From NCBI RefSeq assembly GCF_004770615.1, contig NZ_RQER01000005.1, positions 62,001-126,000 on the forward strand: a stretch of 64,000 nt of DNA. The letters run 5' to 3'. Below the pieces are notes generated by a model. The model did not search any database. It saw nothing but the letters and a program-made list of their open reading frames with translations, and was not told the DNA's origin. Both the position numbers and the translations under genes were made by a program. Shown piece by piece: positions 33,439 through 41,212 of the stretch (positions are counted from its first letter, which is position 1; the number at the start of each line of letters is the position of its first letter). The stretch is from Leptospira langatensis. GTDB taxonomy: Bacteria; Spirochaetota; Leptospiria; Leptospirales; Leptospiraceae.

Positions 33439-33703
33439 ATATAAAATAGCGGAGACTGAACAATTTCAAAGTAAACTTAAAGAACGTCAATTTTCCCATC
33501 TTCAGAAGAAATTAGCGGATTATGTTTATCCAATACTTAAGAAGAATCCATTTTTTGGACCGAATATCAAAAAACTGAAAGGGGAGTTTGATGGTCTTTA
33601 TAGATATCGTATTGGTAAGTATCGCTTGTTCTATTTGATTAAAGATAACGAACTATTAGTAATTTTTGTCGATGTAGATCAAAGAAAAGATAGTTACAAG
33701 TAG
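33428..33703 (+). CDS. Type II toxin, RelE/ParE family
   Basis: The 91-residue toxin begins with TTG at 33428, overlapping the antitoxin end by 11 bases. Features of RelE/ParE proteins include NPFFGPNIKKLKGEFDGLYRY (the kxL.g...g.yRyR-type core), RIGKYRLFYLI and a C-terminal IFVDVDQRKDSY strand. RelE-type toxins cut mRNA on the ribosome, whereas ParE types poison gyrase. The RYRIGKYRLFY pattern with the C-terminal D-x-R-K-D fits RelE best. With its antitoxin it forms one cassette and may stabilise the array. Confidence 0.88.
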   Translation: MSVEYKIAETEQFQSKLKERQFSHLQKKLADYVYPILKKNPFFGPNIKKLKGEFDGLYRYRIGKYRLFYLIKDNELLVIFVDVDQRKDSYK

Positions 33704-33716
33704 GTGCGGTCGCATC

Positions 33717-33856
33717 GCCTAACTATCGGCTCTGACGCTTCGCTTCGGGATTGCTTCGCAACCCTCGCTTGGGCTACGCCACATTCGCGTCCGTCACTGC
33801 ACTTGCTTACGCAAGTTCGTGCCGTTGCGAACGTCGTCAAGCCTTGGTCGTTAGCC
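33717..33856 (+). repeat. attC8
   Basis: R'' is GCCTAAC, R' is GTTAGCC, 140 bp. It has the second arm family: GGCTcTGACG on the left pairs with CGTCAAGCC on the right, again with one bulged C. Confidence 0.92.
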
Positions 33857-33906
33857 GCCATTTTGGTTATGGCTTTTTTGACTTAGAATAACTTCTGTTT
33901 ATTTAT

Positions 33907-34839
33907 ATGTGCGTGCTCGATTTCTTATCCAAGATATTTATATCAGACTACTCTTCACTTAAAAGCTTTAACGAAACTATTCTCAGATGCATTTCGATTA
34001 TTTTCCCGTTAGCTATCGGGTTTCTTCTAAATTATCATTTTGACATTAAGAAATTGAGACGGGAAAAATTTCAGAAATTTATATCGCTACAAAGTGAGTT
34101 GAAACTTTGTTCGAAGATAATTTGGAATCTATATGATATGCTTATTCGGAAATATCCTTCTGCAAAGACTTGGGGTGAGCGAAAAAGTAGGGAAAATTTT
34201 ATAGAAGCACTTTTTTCGAAAGAAAATCCGAGAGAAGAAAATGTTCAAGCAAAAATATTTATGAATGACTTGTTTGTTGCTGGGAGCAAATACTTAGGAA
34301 TAGAAAATTTTGAAATTAATCGAAAGCTAATTGAGCCTGTCGATTTATATGAGCTCCGTGATTATGCGAGAGGAGCACTTAATAGGCTATATGATGGGAA
34401 CGCATTCTATGGGTTGAGCTTAGAATTTGGATGTCCAGAAGAAACGAGCATGAGTGAATTCCCGGTTACTTCAAATACAGAATTGCTAGAATATGCAGTA
34501 TCTGAAATTCCGGAGAAAAAAAGAAGAGCAAAGAACTTTAAATATATTGATGCATGGATAGATCTAATTGTCGAAGGGGAGGAAATATCGCAAAAGATGA
34601 TTAATTTACTTCCTTATGTTCATGATTTTACGAATGAATTTGTGATTAAAATTAATAAGAAATTAATGAGGCTGATGCTTTTTGGTTTCTTTCTTCCTTT
34701 AATTTCCTTTGTAATAAAACTACCATTATTTCTCCTCATCATTCTTAAGTATCTTTCTTTAATCGCATTAATTTATTATATTGCTGCGATTTTGTTAGAT
34801 ATAATGAAAGAATTAGGTTCTTCAAAATTAGAAGTATAA
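33907..34839 (+). CDS. Cassette membrane protein (310 aa)
   Basis: The protein has a hydrophobic stretch near residues 22-42 (CISIIFPLAIGFLLNYHF) and two or three near the C-terminus (about 255-305, LFGFFLPLISFVIKLPLF and following). A helical soluble middle lies between them. No family is recognised. It may be a membrane-anchored sensor or effector with a cytoplasmic middle domain. The cassette's end boxes match (GTTAGCC and GGCTAAC), and base composition is strongly AT-rich. Confidence 0.7.
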   Translation: MCVLDFLSKIFISDYSSLKSFNETILRCISIIFPLAIGFLLNYHFDIKKLRREKFQKFISLQSELKLCSKIIWNLYDMLIRKYPSAKTWGERKSRENFIEALFSKENPREENVQAKIFMNDLFVAGSKYLGIENFEINRKLIEPVDLYELRDYARGALNRLYDGNAFYGLSLEFGCPEETSMSEFPVTSNTELLEYAVSEIPEKKRRAKNFKYIDAWIDLIVEGEEISQKMINLLPYVHDFTNEFVIKINKKLMRLMLFGFFLPLISFVIKLPLFLLIILKYLSLIALIYYIAAILLDIMKELGSSKLEV

Positions 34840-34864
34840 TATTTTTCAAGAAACCAAAACAGGC

Positions 34865-35018
34865 GGCTAACTATCGGCTCTGACGCTTCGCTTCGGGATT
34901 GCTTCGCAACCCTCGCTTGGCCTCCGGCACATTTCGCTTTGTCACTCGCCTTGCAGGGCAAGGCTCTTGCCAAGTGCTTGCGCACTCGCGAAACGTCGTC
35001 AAGCCTTGGTCGTTAGGC
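34865..35018 (+). repeat. attC9
   Basis: R'' is GGCTAAC, R' is GTTAGGC, 154 bp. The second arm family (GGCTcTGACG with CGTCAAGCC) is intact, with internal hairpin CTTGCAGGGCAAG. Confidence 0.92.
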
Positions 35019-35322
35019 TACATGACTACCAAATGTTTTATTGATTTTAAGGATATGAAACTCGGAAGTTTATAAGGATCCTCTTTTTACTAATTATGTG
35101 AAATTCTTCGTCTTAGCATCCACTTCATCGCGCTATTTTTCTTTTGCGCCACTAGTGCATGTAGAAGCATTTATCTGTTCAACGAGGACTTTCTTTGAAC
35201 GAGCAACAATACGTGCGATTTGAAGCGGATGGGAATATTTAGAAATAGTAGAATTCTACTGTATTGAATTTGACTGATTAATTTAGTTTGGTTCAATCTT
35301 ATCGTGTTCGGGTAGTCACGCC
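35019..35322 (+). other. Non-coding cassette, copy 3
   Basis: This is the third homologue of the cassette at 31081. It shares the left TACATGACTACCAAAT and right GTAGTCACGCC ends. The minus-strand relic frame has three stops. I see no plausible gene in these 304 bases. Confidence 0.6.
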
Positions 35323-35460
35323 GCCTAACTTCCGACTTTTCGCTTCGCTTCGAGATCGCTGCGCGACTCTCGCTTGGGCTACGCCACATTCGCTTCCGTC
35401 ACTTCATTTGCAAAGCAAACTCGTGCCGTTGCGAACGTCGGAGCACCTTGGTCGTTAGCC
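35323..35460 (+). repeat. attC10 (hybrid arms)
   Basis: R'' is GCCTAAC, R' is GTTAGCC, 138 bp. The left arm is of the third family (CCGACTTTTCG) but the right arm is CGGAGCACC of the first, so the outer stem is mismatched. Confidence 0.85.
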
Positions 35461-35544
35461 GAACATGCTTGCCAAATCTTTCTTTAAGAATATGAATTTG
35501 AGAAAGAGAAGTTTTTAAGATTATTCCAGAATTTCTAATTAAAA

Positions 35545-35583
35545 GCTTGAAAATACGAACTAATATCGTATATTATATCGTAT
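35545..35583 (+). promoter_or_regulatory. Promoter/operator of the VapBC-like cassette
   Basis: TTGAAA with TATATT 16 bases later lies immediately before the antitoxin ATG. The sequence ATATCGTAT occurs twice in direct order separated by three bases, and the reversed half ATACGA lies upstream. Such repeats at the start of vapBC are usually where the antitoxin binds to autoregulate. Confidence 0.6.
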
Positions 35584-35797
35584 GAAAGTGACTGCGATAT
35601 TGCCAGATGATCTAATTGCAGAGGTCCAAAAATATTCTGGCGGGAAAAACATAACTGATTCACTCCAGAAAGCCCTCTCAGAGTGGTTAAAACAGGCCAA
35701 AATAAGGAATTTGAATGCTAAGCTACATAAATCACCACTTTCGTTCCAGGAAGGCTTTTCTGGGGAAAATATCCGAAATCTGAATCGTAACAGATGA
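35582..35797 (+). CDS. VapB-like antitoxin
   Basis: This 71-residue protein begins MKVTAILPDDLIAEVQKYS, a ribbon-helix-helix-like start, and has a basic C-terminal tail. The TGA overlaps the ATG of the toxin gene (ATGA at 35794-35797), giving coupled translation. The pair with a PIN-domain protein identifies it as a VapB-type antitoxin. It probably binds the repeats directly upstream of its own start. Confidence 0.8.
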   Translation: MKVTAILPDDLIAEVQKYSGGKNITDSLQKALSEWLKQAKIRNLNAKLHKSPLSFQEGFSGENIRNLNRNR

Positions 35798-36189
35798 TTC
35801 TCGTAGATACGTCTGTTTGGATTGAATTCTTTAGAGGCAATGAACCTTATTTCAATGAACTTAAAGAGTTAATCGAGTCATCCGAAGTAATAGTTCATGA
35901 AGTTGTTTTTGGTGAATTGCTTCAAGGATGCAAAAATAAGAACGAAGTATCTTTTATTCTAGAATATTGGGAAAATTTAAATACCTTAACTTCAGAAGGT
36001 AGCTTTTTGTTAGCGGGCAAGCTTTCATTTGAAAACAAGCATATTGATAAGGGAATTGGATTAATTGATTCAGTTCTTATTAATGAAGTTAGAAGTAAAA
36101 AACTTCAACTTTGGACATTAGATAAAAAGGTTCTCAAAGTATTAGATAAGAAAGAGATCTATTCAAGTAAAGGCAAGCACGTCGGCTAA
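35794..36189 (+). CDS. VapC-like PIN-domain toxin
   Basis: The 131-residue protein has the VapC N-terminus MILVDTSVWIEFFRG with the first catalytic Asp. A conserved Glu sits in VVFGELLQG, and a further acidic site in KGIGLIDSVL with Asp near residue 92, all as expected for a PIN ribonuclease active site. VapC toxins cut tRNA or rRNA. The stop codon TAA is part of the attC11 left box GGCTAAC, so the last residues come from the recombination site edge. It is a two-gene cassette. Confidence 0.88.
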   Translation: MILVDTSVWIEFFRGNEPYFNELKELIESSEVIVHEVVFGELLQGCKNKNEVSFILEYWENLNTLTSEGSFLLAGKLSFENKHIDKGIGLIDSVLINEVRSKKLQLWTLDKKVLKVLDKKEIYSSKGKHVG

Positions 36190-36323
36190 CTATCGGTGCT
36201 TCCGCTTCGCTTCGAGCTTGCTTACGCAACTCTCGCTTGGGCTTCGCCACATTTGCTTCTGTCACTTCGTTTGCAGAGCAAACTCGTGCCATTGCAAACG
36301 TCGGAACACCTTGGTCGTTATGC
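36184..36323 (+). repeat. attC11
   Basis: R'' is GGCTAAC, containing the VapC stop, and R' is GTTATGC, 140 bp. First-family arms GGTGcTTCCG and CGGAACACC are intact. Confidence 0.92.
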
Positions 36324-36355
36324 GAAATTTTACAAAATAGAAGCTAAAGAAAGAT

Positions 36356-37084
36356 ATGTTTGAGGAAATTAAAAATTCAGTCCAGAAGGTATTATCAGAA
36401 CGAGCAGTAAGTCCCTTGGCGGGTACGTTTATTATCTCCTGGTGTCTCTGGAATTGGGAGATATTTATTCTATTCTTTTTCTCATCTGATGATATTTCAG
36501 TTTTGGATAAAATATTCTATATAAAATATTTCGGTAGCAACGCGTGTAATGTATTTGTTAAACCGATCATTTCCACTATAGCCATATTATTATTATATCC
36601 ATTATTCTCAAACTCTACCTATTGGTTGTGGTTAAGATATGATGTTTGGAAGAAAAAAATTAAAGATGAAATAGAAGGTAGTGAGTTGTTAACTTTGAAG
36701 GAATCTGCAGAAATTAAATATGAAGTTGAACAACAATTTCGCAAAGCGGCAGATATCTTAAATGATAAAGATACTGAGATTAAGTCTTTAAATGAAGAAA
36801 TAGCACATTTGCGGACATTTATTGTTCGAGAGCCAATTGAAAAAACTTTATTGGAGGAGATAAAAAGAAAAGAGGACGTGTATATGAGACTGAAAGAAGT
36901 GTTCGATTCATATTCGCTTGGAACTCCCATTGATATTTCTAAAATTCCAAGTACTATAAAAAATTATTTCATAAATGAGAATATAATATATCGTCCAGCG
37001 GGCGACTTGTCAAAATTCGAGCTCGGCAGCATGGGCCTCAATATGTATAAGCTATACATAAAAGAAGCGATAGAAGAAAAGTAA
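36356..37084 (+). CDS. Cassette membrane protein with coiled coil
   Basis: The 242-residue protein has two hydrophobic segments (about residues 20-42 and 64-88, with LAGTFIISWCLWNWEIFILF in the first). A long coiled coil follows from about 110 to 185 (EIKSLNEEIAHLR), then a small C-terminal domain. It is not named by any family I recognise. Short membrane proteins starting with a segment of this type occur widely beside mobile elements. The cassette ends match (GTTATGC and GCATAAC). Confidence 0.7.
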   Translation: MFEEIKNSVQKVLSERAVSPLAGTFIISWCLWNWEIFILFFFSSDDISVLDKIFYIKYFGSNACNVFVKPIISTIAILLLYPLFSNSTYWLWLRYDVWKKKIKDEIEGSELLTLKESAEIKYEVEQQFRKAADILNDKDTEIKSLNEEIAHLRTFIVREPIEKTLLEEIKRKEDVYMRLKEVFDSYSLGTPIDISKIPSTIKNYFINENIIYRPAGDLSKFELGSMGLNMYKLYIKEAIEEK

Positions 37085-37090
37085 AACTTC

Positions 37091-37230
37091 GCATAACTTT
37101 CGGTGCTTCCGCTCCGCTTCGAGCTTGCTTCGCAACTCTCGCTCGGGCTTCGCCACATTTGCGTCTGTCACTCGTCTTGCATAGCAAGCCTCGCGCCATT
37201 GCAAACGTCGGAACACCTTGGTCGTTAGGC
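37091..37230 (+). repeat. attC12
   Basis: R'' is GCATAAC, R' is GTTAGGC, 140 bp. First-family arms with the bulged C are present. Confidence 0.92.
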
Positions 37231-37253
37231 GTCATCCAATTAAGAATTTATTT

Positions 37254-37796
37254 ATGCTTGGAATATGCTTTTCGGTTTGTTTAATAATCTTTACGGTTCC
37301 ACTATCTGCGGAAGAAAGATTTCTGATAAATGGTACGAATGTTAATTTACGTGAAAAGCCCTCCGTAAAATCAAAAGTAATCCATATTTTAAATAATGAA
37401 GATGAATTGCTTATTCTTCAATATGAATCGAAATGGGAAAACATTACTGGTATAGATGACAGATGGGTAAAAGTTAATTATCAGAATAAGGTAGGATTTA
37501 TTTTTAGTGCGTTTTTGAAACCTTTTGAGTTTAAAAATAAACTCTATATTTCTATCGAAAAGGCTCAATCTTGCTGTTATAAGATTTGTAGAGCTGAAAT
37601 TGCTAAAGCAAATTGTTCAAAGAAGCCGAATTATCCAGACTGCGATTGTGGTGAAGCATGTGAGGGTGGTGGTCCTCCTAGTATGTTGGAATACGGTTGG
37701 ACACCGGATTTAGAGGATAAGAAAAGATATTTTCAGAGTCACAAGGATGTTCAAACAAACTTTAGACAGTATAATGAACAATGTCTTTTAAAATAA
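37254..37796 (+). CDS. Secreted SH3b-domain cassette protein
   Basis: The ATG at 37254 gives 180 residues. Residues 1-19 are a signal peptide (hydrophobic core followed by PLSA), so the protein is exported. Residues 20-95 form an SH3b domain, with TNVNLREKPSVKSKVI and a DRWVKVNYQNKVGFIF strand, a fold that often binds cell-wall peptides. The C-terminal part is rich in Cys (CCYKICRAE, DCDCGEACEGGG), suggesting disulfides or metal binding. The gene is a single-gene cassette with matching ends. Its function is unknown. Confidence 0.75.
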   Translation: MLGICFSVCLIIFTVPLSAEERFLINGTNVNLREKPSVKSKVIHILNNEDELLILQYESKWENITGIDDRWVKVNYQNKVGFIFSAFLKPFEFKNKLYISIEKAQSCCYKICRAEIAKANCSKKPNYPDCDCGEACEGGGPPSMLEYGWTPDLEDKKRYFQSHKDVQTNFRQYNEQCLLK

Positions 37797-37825
37797 TTTC
37801 GACTATTCTTGAATAATTGGACGAC

Positions 37826-37979
37826 GCCTAACTATCGGCTCTGACGCAGCGCTTCAGGATTGCTTCGCAACCTTCGCTTGGCCTTCGGCACATTTCGCTT
37901 TGTCACTCGCCTTGCAGAGCAAGGCTCGCGCCAAGTGCTTGCGCACTCGCGAAACGTCGTCAAGCCTTGGTCGTTAGAC
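37826..37979 (+). repeat. attC13
   Basis: R'' is GCCTAAC, R' is GTTAGAC, 154 bp. Second-family arms (GGCTcTGACG with CGTCAAGCC) are intact. Confidence 0.92.
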
Positions 37980-38000
37980 GCAATTGCAAGAAATAAAGCC

Positions 38001-38861
38001 ATGACACAGAATATAAAACCAAAATTACTTTTTGTAGATACAAATATTCTTTTAGACTTCTATCGAGTTCGAGATAGTAAGGTTAGCAAAGAACTAATTA
38101 ACAAGCTTATTCAAAGTAAAGATAAGCTTATTTTGACTGAGCAAGTCGAGATGGAATTTAAGAAAAATAGGCAAAAAGCAATACTTGAAACAATCAAATC
38201 GATTAAAAGTCCGAATTGGGATGGCCTAATCATTCCTCCTATTATGGAAGATTCTGATCCTTCTCGAGTGCTAAATAAAACAAGGGAGCAAAGTAAAAAG
38301 CAGATTCAGAATTTAAAAAAAAGAATTATGGACATTCTAGTTGCCCCATCTTCCAAAGATTCCGTTTTTACAGGAATGAATAAAATTTTCGAGTACCAAT
38401 CGGATTTGAATCTAAATCGTGGTAATAAACTAAAATATACAGTCCGTAAATTAGCAAGAAAGAGATTTGCGTTAGGGTTTCCTCCTCGAAAGGATTCTGA
38501 AATATCATTAGGTGATGCTATAAATTGGGAGTGGATTATATATTGTGCCAAAGAGAAATCTGCAGATGTCATTATAGTTTCACGGGATTCAGATTTCGGT
38601 ATTTCATATGAAAATCATACCGTCATTAATGATTGGTTGCATAAAGAATTCAAAGAACGAGTTGGCTATAAAAAAATAATATTAAGTAATAAGTTAACAG
38701 AAGGACTTAAATTTATTGATGTCTCGCTTTCTGAGAAAGCCAAAAATTTTGATGCTGAAGTGCAAAAGGAATACTCAAAGAGTACTCCTGAGGATCTTTT
38801 GCGAATTAGCCCAGTTGCTTACAATCGCTTATTAGATACGTTAAATCCCTTGGACGACTAG
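38001..38861 (+). CDS. PIN-like domain cassette protein (DUF4935 type)
   Basis: The ATG at 38001 gives 286 residues. LLFVDTNILLDFYRV near the start is the first PIN motif, with Asp and Asn. A Glu follows in QVEMEFKKNRQKAI, and ISLGDAINWEWI with Asp, then VIIVSRDSDFG supplies the distal acidic site. This is the arrangement of larger PIN-like (DUF4935) ribonucleases, often found in defence loci. No antitoxin gene is in the same cassette. It may be self-regulated, or triggered by an RNA or phage signal, which is inference. Confidence 0.8.
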   Translation: MTQNIKPKLLFVDTNILLDFYRVRDSKVSKELINKLIQSKDKLILTEQVEMEFKKNRQKAILETIKSIKSPNWDGLIIPPIMEDSDPSRVLNKTREQSKKQIQNLKKRIMDILVAPSSKDSVFTGMNKIFEYQSDLNLNRGNKLKYTVRKLARKRFALGFPPRKDSEISLGDAINWEWIIYCAKEKSADVIIVSRDSDFGISYENHTVINDWLHKEFKERVGYKKIILSNKLTEGLKFIDVSLSEKAKNFDAEVQKEYSKSTPEDLLRISPVAYNRLLDTLNPLDD

Positions 38862-38872
38862 GTTGCAACGTC

Positions 38873-39026
38873 GTCTAACTTTCGGCTCTGACGCTGCGCT
38901 TCGAGATTGCTTCGCAACTCTCGCTTGGGCTATGCCACATTTCGCTTTGTCACTCGTTTTGCTGAGCAAAACTCGCGCCAAGTGCTTACGCACTCGCGAA
39001 ACGTCGTCAAGCCTTGGTCGTTATGC
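38873..39026 (+). repeat. attC14
   Basis: R'' is GTCTAAC, R' is GTTATGC, 154 bp. Second-family arms with bulged C are present. Confidence 0.92.
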
Positions 39027-39052
39027 GCAATCGTGCGAAATACTAAATTAAT

Positions 39053-39562
39053 ATGTCAATAAAGATACAAGCAATAGAAGAAGCTCTTTCGGTTTCATAT
39101 GTTAGTGCCGTAGTTTCAAAAGCCGGGCACACTTATGATATAATTCAGCGGGATTATGGGGTTGATATTTCGATTAGAAAAATCGACTTCTTTAACGGAC
39201 AACAAATTGACATGGGTGCAGTACTAGATTGTCAGTTGAAATCTACAATAAACTGGTCAATAGATGACACGCATATAATTTATGATATGGAGGCTCCTGC
39301 TTATAATAAATTAATTTATAGAAGTCAAAATGGCGCATATCCGTGTCTACTGGTGCTCTTATGTCTACCGCGAGATTCTGCAAATTGGGTTTTATTGAAT
39401 GAAGAAAAATTGGAACTAAGAAAATGTTGTTACTGGATGTATCTTTCTGGAAATCCCACTGAAAATACTCATACAATTCGAATTAGAGTACCTCGTTCCA
39501 ATACATTTACACCTGATGCAATCCCAGAGATTTTGAGTTCCGCAATGAGAGATGAGTTATGA
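39053..39562 (+). CDS. DUF4365-domain protein (nuclease-like), first gene of a two-gene cassette
   Basis: This 169-residue protein matches DUF4365. An N-terminal helix contains Glu9 and Glu10, then YGVDISI with Asp38, then LDCQLKST with Gln61 and Lys63, and a strand-rich end (CLLVLLCLPRDSANWVLLNE). The Asp...Q-x-K arrangement is a variant of the PD-(D/E)XK nuclease core, so nucleic-acid cleavage is plausible. The stop overlaps the start of the next gene (ATGA), so the two products are made together. DUF4365 proteins are frequent in phage-defence loci. Confidence 0.8.
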   Translation: MSIKIQAIEEALSVSYVSAVVSKAGHTYDIIQRDYGVDISIRKIDFFNGQQIDMGAVLDCQLKSTINWSIDDTHIIYDMEAPAYNKLIYRSQNGAYPCLLVLLCLPRDSANWVLLNEEKLELRKCCYWMYLSGNPTENTHTIRIRVPRSNTFTPDAIPEILSSAMRDEL

Positions 39563-40692
39563 AGATGCAACTCTCAGAACGAGAATTGTCAAAGATTACT
39601 TTAACGGATCTTACTCGATTTCTTGAAAATAAAGGATGGAAATTGGGGGAGTTTGCTGATTCAAGGCGTTTGCTGTTTTATGGGCCTGTTTCTGACAGAG
39701 GAAATCCATTGCAAATCGTGGTTCCTTCATCAGATAGTTATATCGATTATTATGAGCGAATTAACGACCTTTTAAATACATTATCAAATATATATTCTGA
39801 ATCAATTGAAACTATCCTTAGTAGAATTGCTTTAGTTTCTCATGATCTATTACGTATGAAGGTGATGAGTAGCCTTACTGAAAATAATACTATTCCGCTT
39901 GATGTAGCAGTAAATGAAGTTAAAGGCCTCAAAGGTTTATTTTTATGGGGGGCTTGTTCTGAATATACTAGTAAACCACATTTCGATAAAGCTATAAGCC
40001 TTGCAGAAAAACATGTAAGGAACTGTAGATTTGGTCATACTTTTGAAGGGAGTTTCGGTTTTACAATTTCTTCTCCACTATTGTCCGATTATAGTCAATT
40101 AAGTTTGTATACAGGTGAAGTTGAGCCCCCCTATGAGCGTAGGGTTATGGAACGAATAGTCAGAGGATTATCTATAATGAAAGAAGCTGTTATTGAAGAC
40201 AATGCGGCGATGTTTGTTGATAATTTTACGATTGGTTTTAATGCCAGAATGTGTGACGCTTTAGTCGAAATGAGTAATGAGCAGAAAAACTTACTTTCCT
40301 TTGAAATTGATTGGAGTTATCAAATTAATCCTTCGCCAGGTCTTTCTAAAATACGGTGGATTGAAATAGGCCCAAAAGAAATTGAACTCGCAAAATACGC
40401 TTCTGACGAACTAAAAAAAATTGCTCCATTTCAAGAAACTATAATTGGAAAAATTACGACTCTGCATTCTGTGATCGAGCCTTTGAGTGATATCGAGATT
40501 CCTCGCTCTGCCGTTATAAAGTATAAATATGAAGATCATTCGGTTGATGTAAAGCTAGAGCTAAATAAAAATCAATACCTTCAAGCTTATGAAGCTCACG
40601 GAGCAGGTAAGACAATTCGTGTAAAAGGTGATCTATATAGAAAGGGTAGTATTTGGAAAATGGATAATATATCATCGGTTGAGATTTTATAA
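39559..40692 (+). CDS. Unrecognised partner protein of the DUF4365 cassette
   Basis: The 377-residue protein has no domain I can name. The N-terminal 35 residues (LTDLTRFLENKGWKLGEF) look like a small helical module. A long middle region follows, and a C-terminal beta-rich part holds IPRSAVIKYKYEDHSVDVKL and GAGKTIRVKGDLYRKG. There is no membrane segment. Four-base overlap with the DUF4365 gene indicates coupled translation and a likely complex. It could be the sensor or regulator of the nuclease-like partner. The R' (GTTATGC) and R'' (GCATAAC) of the cassette match. Confidence 0.7.
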   Translation: MKMQLSERELSKITLTDLTRFLENKGWKLGEFADSRRLLFYGPVSDRGNPLQIVVPSSDSYIDYYERINDLLNTLSNIYSESIETILSRIALVSHDLLRMKVMSSLTENNTIPLDVAVNEVKGLKGLFLWGACSEYTSKPHFDKAISLAEKHVRNCRFGHTFEGSFGFTISSPLLSDYSQLSLYTGEVEPPYERRVMERIVRGLSIMKEAVIEDNAAMFVDNFTIGFNARMCDALVEMSNEQKNLLSFEIDWSYQINPSPGLSKIRWIEIGPKEIELAKYASDELKKIAPFQETIIGKITTLHSVIEPLSDIEIPRSAVIKYKYEDHSVDVKLELNKNQYLQAYEAHGAGKTIRVKGDLYRKGSIWKMDNISSVEIL

Positions 40693-40713
40693 ATCTATTT
40701 TGCGCACGACTAC

Positions 40714-40870
40714 GCATAACTATCGGTGCTTCCGCAGCGCTTCGAGATGCTTGCGCACTCTCGCTTGGCCTTCGGCACATTGGCGCAGTCACTCGAATTG
40801 CAGAGCAATTCTCGCGCCTGTCTTCGCTAAAGCTCAGCACGCAAACGTCGGAACACCTTGGTCGTTAGAC
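40714..40870 (+). repeat. attC15
   Basis: R'' is GCATAAC, R' is GTTAGAC, 157 bp. First-family outer arms are intact. The inner part resembles the third family (GAATTGCAGAGCAATTC). Confidence 0.92.
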
Positions 40871-40917
40871 GCCAGGCTGGCAAAATCAACTTTTTAAGAA
40901 TAATTGTATAAAGTTCT

Positions 40918-40946
40918 TGTATGTAATACCAAATTGTGATACATTC
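40918..40946 (+). promoter_or_regulatory. Promoter of the second PIN toxin-antitoxin cassette
   Basis: TTGTAT followed after 17 bases by TACATT lies about 6-10 bases before the GTG start at 40952. The leader is very short, and no clear ribosome binding site is seen. Confidence 0.45.
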
Positions 40947-40951
40947 TATTT

Positions 40952-41212
40952 GTGATCAGTTTAAGAATACCGCCGGAATTAGAGAGAAAGTTGGACTCGT
41001 TTGCAAAATCTGAGGGGAAAAGTCGCTCTGAAATTGTAAAAGAGTCAATTCTTGAATATATAAAGAATCATAGTTCAAGTAAAACTCCCTTTGAGTTAGG
41101 GGAAGATTTATTCGGTAAACATTCAGCCAATGACAAGAAATTAGCCGAGAATAGAAAAGTTACCTTAAATAAAATATTAAAGGACAAGAATGAAAAACGC
41201 CGCGCTCGTTGA
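40952..41212 (+). CDS. Ribbon-helix-helix antitoxin
   Basis: The 86-residue protein starts at GTG 40952. MISLRIPPELERKLDSFAKS followed by GKSRSEIVKESILEYI is a canonical CopG/MetJ-like ribbon-helix-helix. The C-terminal half is acidic and basic mixed and would bind the toxin. It overlaps the PIN toxin gene by 23 bases. It most likely represses its own promoter and neutralises the toxin. Confidence 0.87.
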   Translation: MISLRIPPELERKLDSFAKSEGKSRSEIVKESILEYIKNHSSSKTPFELGEDLFGKHSANDKKLAENRKVTLNKILKDKNEKRRAR

